This document shows, piece after piece, positions 4,192-6,483 of a stretch of 6,483 nucleotides of DNA (the first letter of the stretch is position 1; every line of letters begins with the position of its first letter). The position numbers were made by a program, and so were the translations under genes. The notes beneath the pieces are model-generated. The model was not told where the DNA came from, searched no databases, and saw only the letters and a list, made by a program, of their open reading frames with translations. Source of the DNA: Clostridia bacterium (GTDB lineage Bacteria; Bacillota; Clostridia; Oscillospirales; Acutalibacteraceae); contig CAAFXD010000149.1 of assembly GCA_900766945.1 (NCBI GenBank), forward strand, positions 1-6,483, written 5' to 3'.

Positions 4192-4950
4192 TTATTCGCC
4201 GAGATAGGCTGTAATCACTTCGGGGTTTTTTAAGACCTCGGAGGTCTTCCCCTGTGCCAGCACCTTGCCGAAGTTCAAAACGGTTAAATCCTCGCAAATT
4301 CCGCTGACCAAACGCATATCATGCTCAATCAGCAAAATTGTCATATCAAACTCATTGCGCACAAACTGAATGGTCTCCATCAATTCGGCGGTTTCGTTAG
4401 GGTTCATACCCGCCGCCGGCTCGTCAAGCAACAACAGCTTCGGATTGGTTGCCAAAGCGCGCGCAATCTCTAATTTTCTCTGTTTGCCGTAGGGCAAATT
4501 GGAAGCAAGGTAATCCGCCTCGCCCTGTAAATCAAACACTTCCAAAAGCGACAACGCTTTTTCGTTCATTTCCTTTTCTTTTTTGAAATAGGACGGCAGT
4601 TTAAAAATGCCGGACACCGTGCTGTATTTGATTTGATTGTGCAAGCCGACTTTTACGTTATCGAGAACGGACATTTGCCGGAACAAACGAATGTTCTGAA
4701 AAGTACGCGCGATGCCCATTTTGTTAATGTCGATTTGGCTTTTTCCGACAATACTCTTGCCGTCGAGCAATATGTCGCCGTCCGTCGGTTTATAAACGCC
4801 GGTCAACATATTAAAAACGGTGGTTTTGCCCGCGCCGTTCGGCCCGATAAGCCCATACAGTGCGCCTTTTTCGATTTCAAGGTTGAATTCATCGACAGCA
4901 CGCAAGCCGCCGAACTGGATACCCAGATTTTTGACTTCTAAAAGTGCCAT
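4192..4950 (-). CDS. livG: Branched-chain amino acid ABC transporter, ATP-binding protein LivG
   Basis: A 252-residue ATPase partner of LivF. Walker A is GPNGAGKTT (36-44), the Q-loop is RTFQNIRLF with Gln85, the signature is LPYGKQRKLEIARAL (152-166) in the LivG-specific form, Walker B is LLLLDEPAAGMNP (172-184), and the switch histidine is His210 in IEHDM. All catalytic residues are present, so with LivF's Gln194 the two ATP sites are expected to be asymmetric only at the switch position. The ATG shares one base with the stop codon of livM (TGATG), and AAGGAGG lies 10 nt upstream inside livM, which points to translational coupling. The C-terminal NPEVITAYLGE is a typical LivG ending. Confidence 0.96.
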   Translation of the reverse strand: MALLEVKNLGIQFGGLRAVDEFNLEIEKGALYGLIGPNGAGKTTVFNMLTGVYKPTDGDILLDGKSIVGKSQIDINKMGIARTFQNIRLFRQMSVLDNVKVGLHNQIKYSTVSGIFKLPSYFKKEKEMNEKALSLLEVFDLQGEADYLASNLPYGKQRKLEIARALATNPKLLLLDEPAAGMNPNETAELMETIQFVRNEFDMTILLIEHDMRLVSGICEDLTVLNFGKVLAQGKTSEVLKNPEVITAYLGE

Positions 4951-6047
4951 CAGGAATTCGCCTCCTTGTCGAGTGTATTGCCCGCCTTTTTATTCTTGAA
5001 AAGATTGGTAATGGAAATCTTTTCTTTATAAGCGTTCAGTTTTTCATTATTATTCGCAAGCATCAAAAGGATTAAAACGATTGCATAAATGAGCATTCGA
5101 TAATCGTTTAATCCGCGCAAGACCTCCGGCAAAGCAGTCAAAATCACAGCCGCGATAATGGAGCCGCGCGTGCTGCCGATACCGCCTAAAACAACGAACA
5201 CCAAAATCATAATGGACATATTGTAGCCGAAATTTTTGGTGGTTGCTGTCAGGGAAGAAAGATTGTGCGCATACAAAACACCGGCAATACCTGCGAAAAA
5301 TGCGGACACGGAGAATACAATCAGCTTGTATTTCGTCACATTGATACCGACAGATTCCGCCGCGATACGGTTATCGCGAATGGACATCACCGCACGCCCC
5401 GTACGGGAGTTAATTAGGTTCAGAGAAACAAAAACCGTAATCACCAAAAGGGCAAAGCCAATGATAAAATTGGAGTCGCGCGGCGTACCGGTAATGCCAA
5501 GGGCACCTTTAATAATTATCTTGCCGTTTTCGGTAAGATTTAACGCGTTCGTGCTTTCCATAGAAACATGCAAACCGTTTTCGTCAATACCGACGAACAA
5601 AAGGTTTACAATATTTTTGATAATCTCACCGAAAGCAAGCGTTACAATCGCCAAATAGTCGCCCTTTAAGCGCAAAACGGGAATACCAATCAAAAATCCG
5701 AAAAATCCTGCAACCGTTCCGCCAAGTAAAATGGCAATCAGAAAGCGTAACCAAGTCTGCGGAATAGCATCTGCGCAGGTGACGGAGAAAAAAGCACTGA
5801 CATAAGCACCAACGCACATAAATCCGGCGTGACCTAATGATAGGTCGCCTAAAATGCCGACAACCAAATTCAAAGAGACAGCTAAAATAGAATAAGCACA
5901 CAGCGGTACCAACAGCCCGGACAGCAAACTCGACATATTGCCCGTAGCCGTAAGGACTTCAACAACAATAAAAGCAACCGCTAACATTGCATAAGTAATG
6001 AAATCGCTCTTGGTCGATTGTTTCAATGCTCTTTTTTGTTTTGCCAT
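4950..6047 (-). CDS. livM: Branched-chain amino acid ABC transporter, permease LivM
   Basis: A 365-residue integral membrane protein, with LivH one of the two channel subunits. A basic N-terminus (KQKRALKQSTK) is followed by about eight to ten hydrophobic segments. The block GDLSLGHAGFMCVGAYVSA near residues 67-85 is a LivM hallmark. The cytoplasmic coupling loop, RAVMSIRDNRIAAESVGIN near 218-236, is the EAA-like motif that docks on LivG/LivF, followed by FSVSAFFAGIAGVLYAH and VLGGIGSTRGSIIAA. A long polar loop at about 150-190 is probably extracellular. The tail from about residue 333 is polar and basic, so it should be cytoplasmic. The ATG at 6047 is preferred to an in-frame GTG at 6056 because the GTG overlaps the Shine-Dalgarno sequence. 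It follows livH by 10 nt. Confidence 0.94.
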   Translation of the reverse strand: MAKQKRALKQSTKSDFITYAMLAVAFIVVEVLTATGNMSSLLSGLLVPLCAYSILAVSLNLVVGILGDLSLGHAGFMCVGAYVSAFFSVTCADAIPQTWLRFLIAILLGGTVAGFFGFLIGIPVLRLKGDYLAIVTLAFGEIIKNIVNLLFVGIDENGLHVSMESTNALNLTENGKIIIKGALGITGTPRDSNFIIGFALLVITVFVSLNLINSRTGRAVMSIRDNRIAAESVGINVTKYKLIVFSVSAFFAGIAGVLYAHNLSSLTATTKNFGYNMSIMILVFVVLGGIGSTRGSIIAAVILTALPEVLRGLNDYRMLIYAIVLILLMLANNNEKLNAYKEKISITNLFKNKKAGNTLDKEANS

Positions 6048-6053
6048 TCCAAT

Positions 6054-6059
6054 CACCTC
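6054..6059 (-). promoter_or_regulatory. Ribosome-binding site of livM, overlapping the livH stop
   Basis: GAGGTG reads leftward at 6059-6054, starting within the TGA stop of livH (6060-6058) and ending 6 nt before ATG 6047. The overlap decides against the GTG at 6056-6054 as a start and suggests translational coupling of livM to livH. Confidence 0.7.
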
Positions 6060-6483
6060 AAACCTTCTCGTTTATCTTCTTGCCCAAAATACCGGTGGGT
6101 TTGACAAGAAGCACGATAATTAAAACAGCAAACACAATGGCATCGGAAAGCTGTGTGGAAATGTAACCCTTACTCAGGTTTTCAATGACGCCGAGCAAAA
6201 TACCGCCAATCATTGCCCCGGGAATGGAACCGATACCACCGAAAACAGCCGCGGTAAAGGCTTTAATACCGGGCATTGCACCGGTTGTCGGCGAAAGTGC
6301 GGGATATGCCGAGCACAACAGCGCACCTGCAACCGCCGCAAGGCCTGAACCGATGGCAAAAGTTAAAGAAATCGTCGCATTGACATTGATGCCCATCAAC
6401 TGTGCGGCGCCTCTGTCCTCCGCTACGGCGAGCATAGCGCGACCGGGTTTCGTTTTATTGATAAACAGGGTTAAAACAACCAT
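6058..6483 (-). CDS. livH: Branched-chain amino acid ABC transporter, permease LivH, C-terminal part
   Basis: The last 141 residues of a membrane permease whose 5' part lies beyond the right edge; the Met at the edge is internal, not the start. The fragment begins at the end of a membrane segment (VVLTLFINKTKPGRAM). It then carries the cytoplasmic coupling loop AVAEDRGAAQLMGINVNATI, the LivH form of the EAA motif, and the block FAIGSGLAAVAGALL. Further on are FTAAVFGGIGSIPGAMIGG and a last hydrophobic helix ending LLVKPTGILGKKINEKV, all usual for LivH. Residues line up with the C-terminal half of the roughly 290-300-residue family. It is the most upstream operon gene seen here. The binding protein expected with it is not in the window. 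Confidence 0.93.
   Translation of the reverse strand: MVVLTLFINKTKPGRAMLAVAEDRGAAQLMGINVNATISLTFAIGSGLAAVAGALLCSAYPALSPTTGAMPGIKAFTAAVFGGIGSIPGAMIGGILLGVIENLSKGYISTQLSDAIVFAVLIIVLLVKPTGILGKKINEKV

Noticed and set aside
5236..5658. A 140-codon open frame on the plus strand inside livM
   Set aside because: It lies fully antisense to a well-conserved permease; the long open stretch reflects livM codon composition.

Overview
The window reads as a piece of a low-to-moderate G+C Gram-positive chromosome, most likely a gut-type Clostridia member. The reasons are strong GGAGG-type Shine-Dalgarno sites, A+T-rich intergenic DNA with TTGAAA/TATAAT promoters, intrinsic terminators with T-tracts, and protein families typical of Clostridia: a PfkB-type kinase, a cytidylate-kinase-like protein and small phage proteins. 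Every supported gene lies on the minus strand, so transcription runs from high to low coordinates. No genus is assigned.

Right part (6483 to about 2760): the distal portion of a branched-chain-amino-acid-type (LivHMGF) ABC importer operon. It holds the 3' part of livH, complete livM, livG and livF, then a gene for a cytidylate-kinase-like nucleotide-binding protein. Spacing is tight: 10 nt livH-livM, a one-base overlap livM-livG, 16 nt livG-livF and 22 nt livF-kinase-like gene. An intrinsic hairpin terminator follows the last gene. The substrate-binding protein is not in the window and would be expected upstream of livH.

Middle (about 2742 to 1700): a single-gene unit with a near-consensus promoter, an operator-like palindrome at the predicted start of transcription, a PfkB/ribokinase-family sugar kinase that carries two CxxC motifs, and a strong 13-bp-stem terminator.

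Left-middle (1718 to about 900): phage debris. A broken reading frame resembles the C-terminal part of a phage minor capsid protein, with two mutually compensating frameshifts. It is followed by an overlapping intact 54-codon gene for a four-cysteine small protein, a terminator whose stem begins inside that gene's stop codon, a roughly 70-bp scrap with an orphan ribosome-binding site, and a second terminator.

Left end (about 900 to 1): a 650-bp gene-free, very A+T-rich stretch opens with a strong leftward promoter (TTGACT-17-TACAAT) whose -10 is embedded in a 12+12-bp palindrome. It ends with the first 79 codons of a tyrosine recombinase (core-binding domain only), which has its own ribosome-binding site and a perfect 15-bp palindrome just upstream. 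Whether the strong promoter serves the recombinase through a long leader or makes a separate non-coding RNA cannot be settled from sequence alone.

I found no CRISPR array, tRNA, rRNA, complete insertion sequence or replication origin. The importer, kinase and recombinase are ordinary. The points that deserve a second look are the regulatory architecture of the 250-900 gap, the phage remnant, the CxxC pairs in the sugar kinase and the placement of the nucleotide-kinase-like gene in the importer operon.
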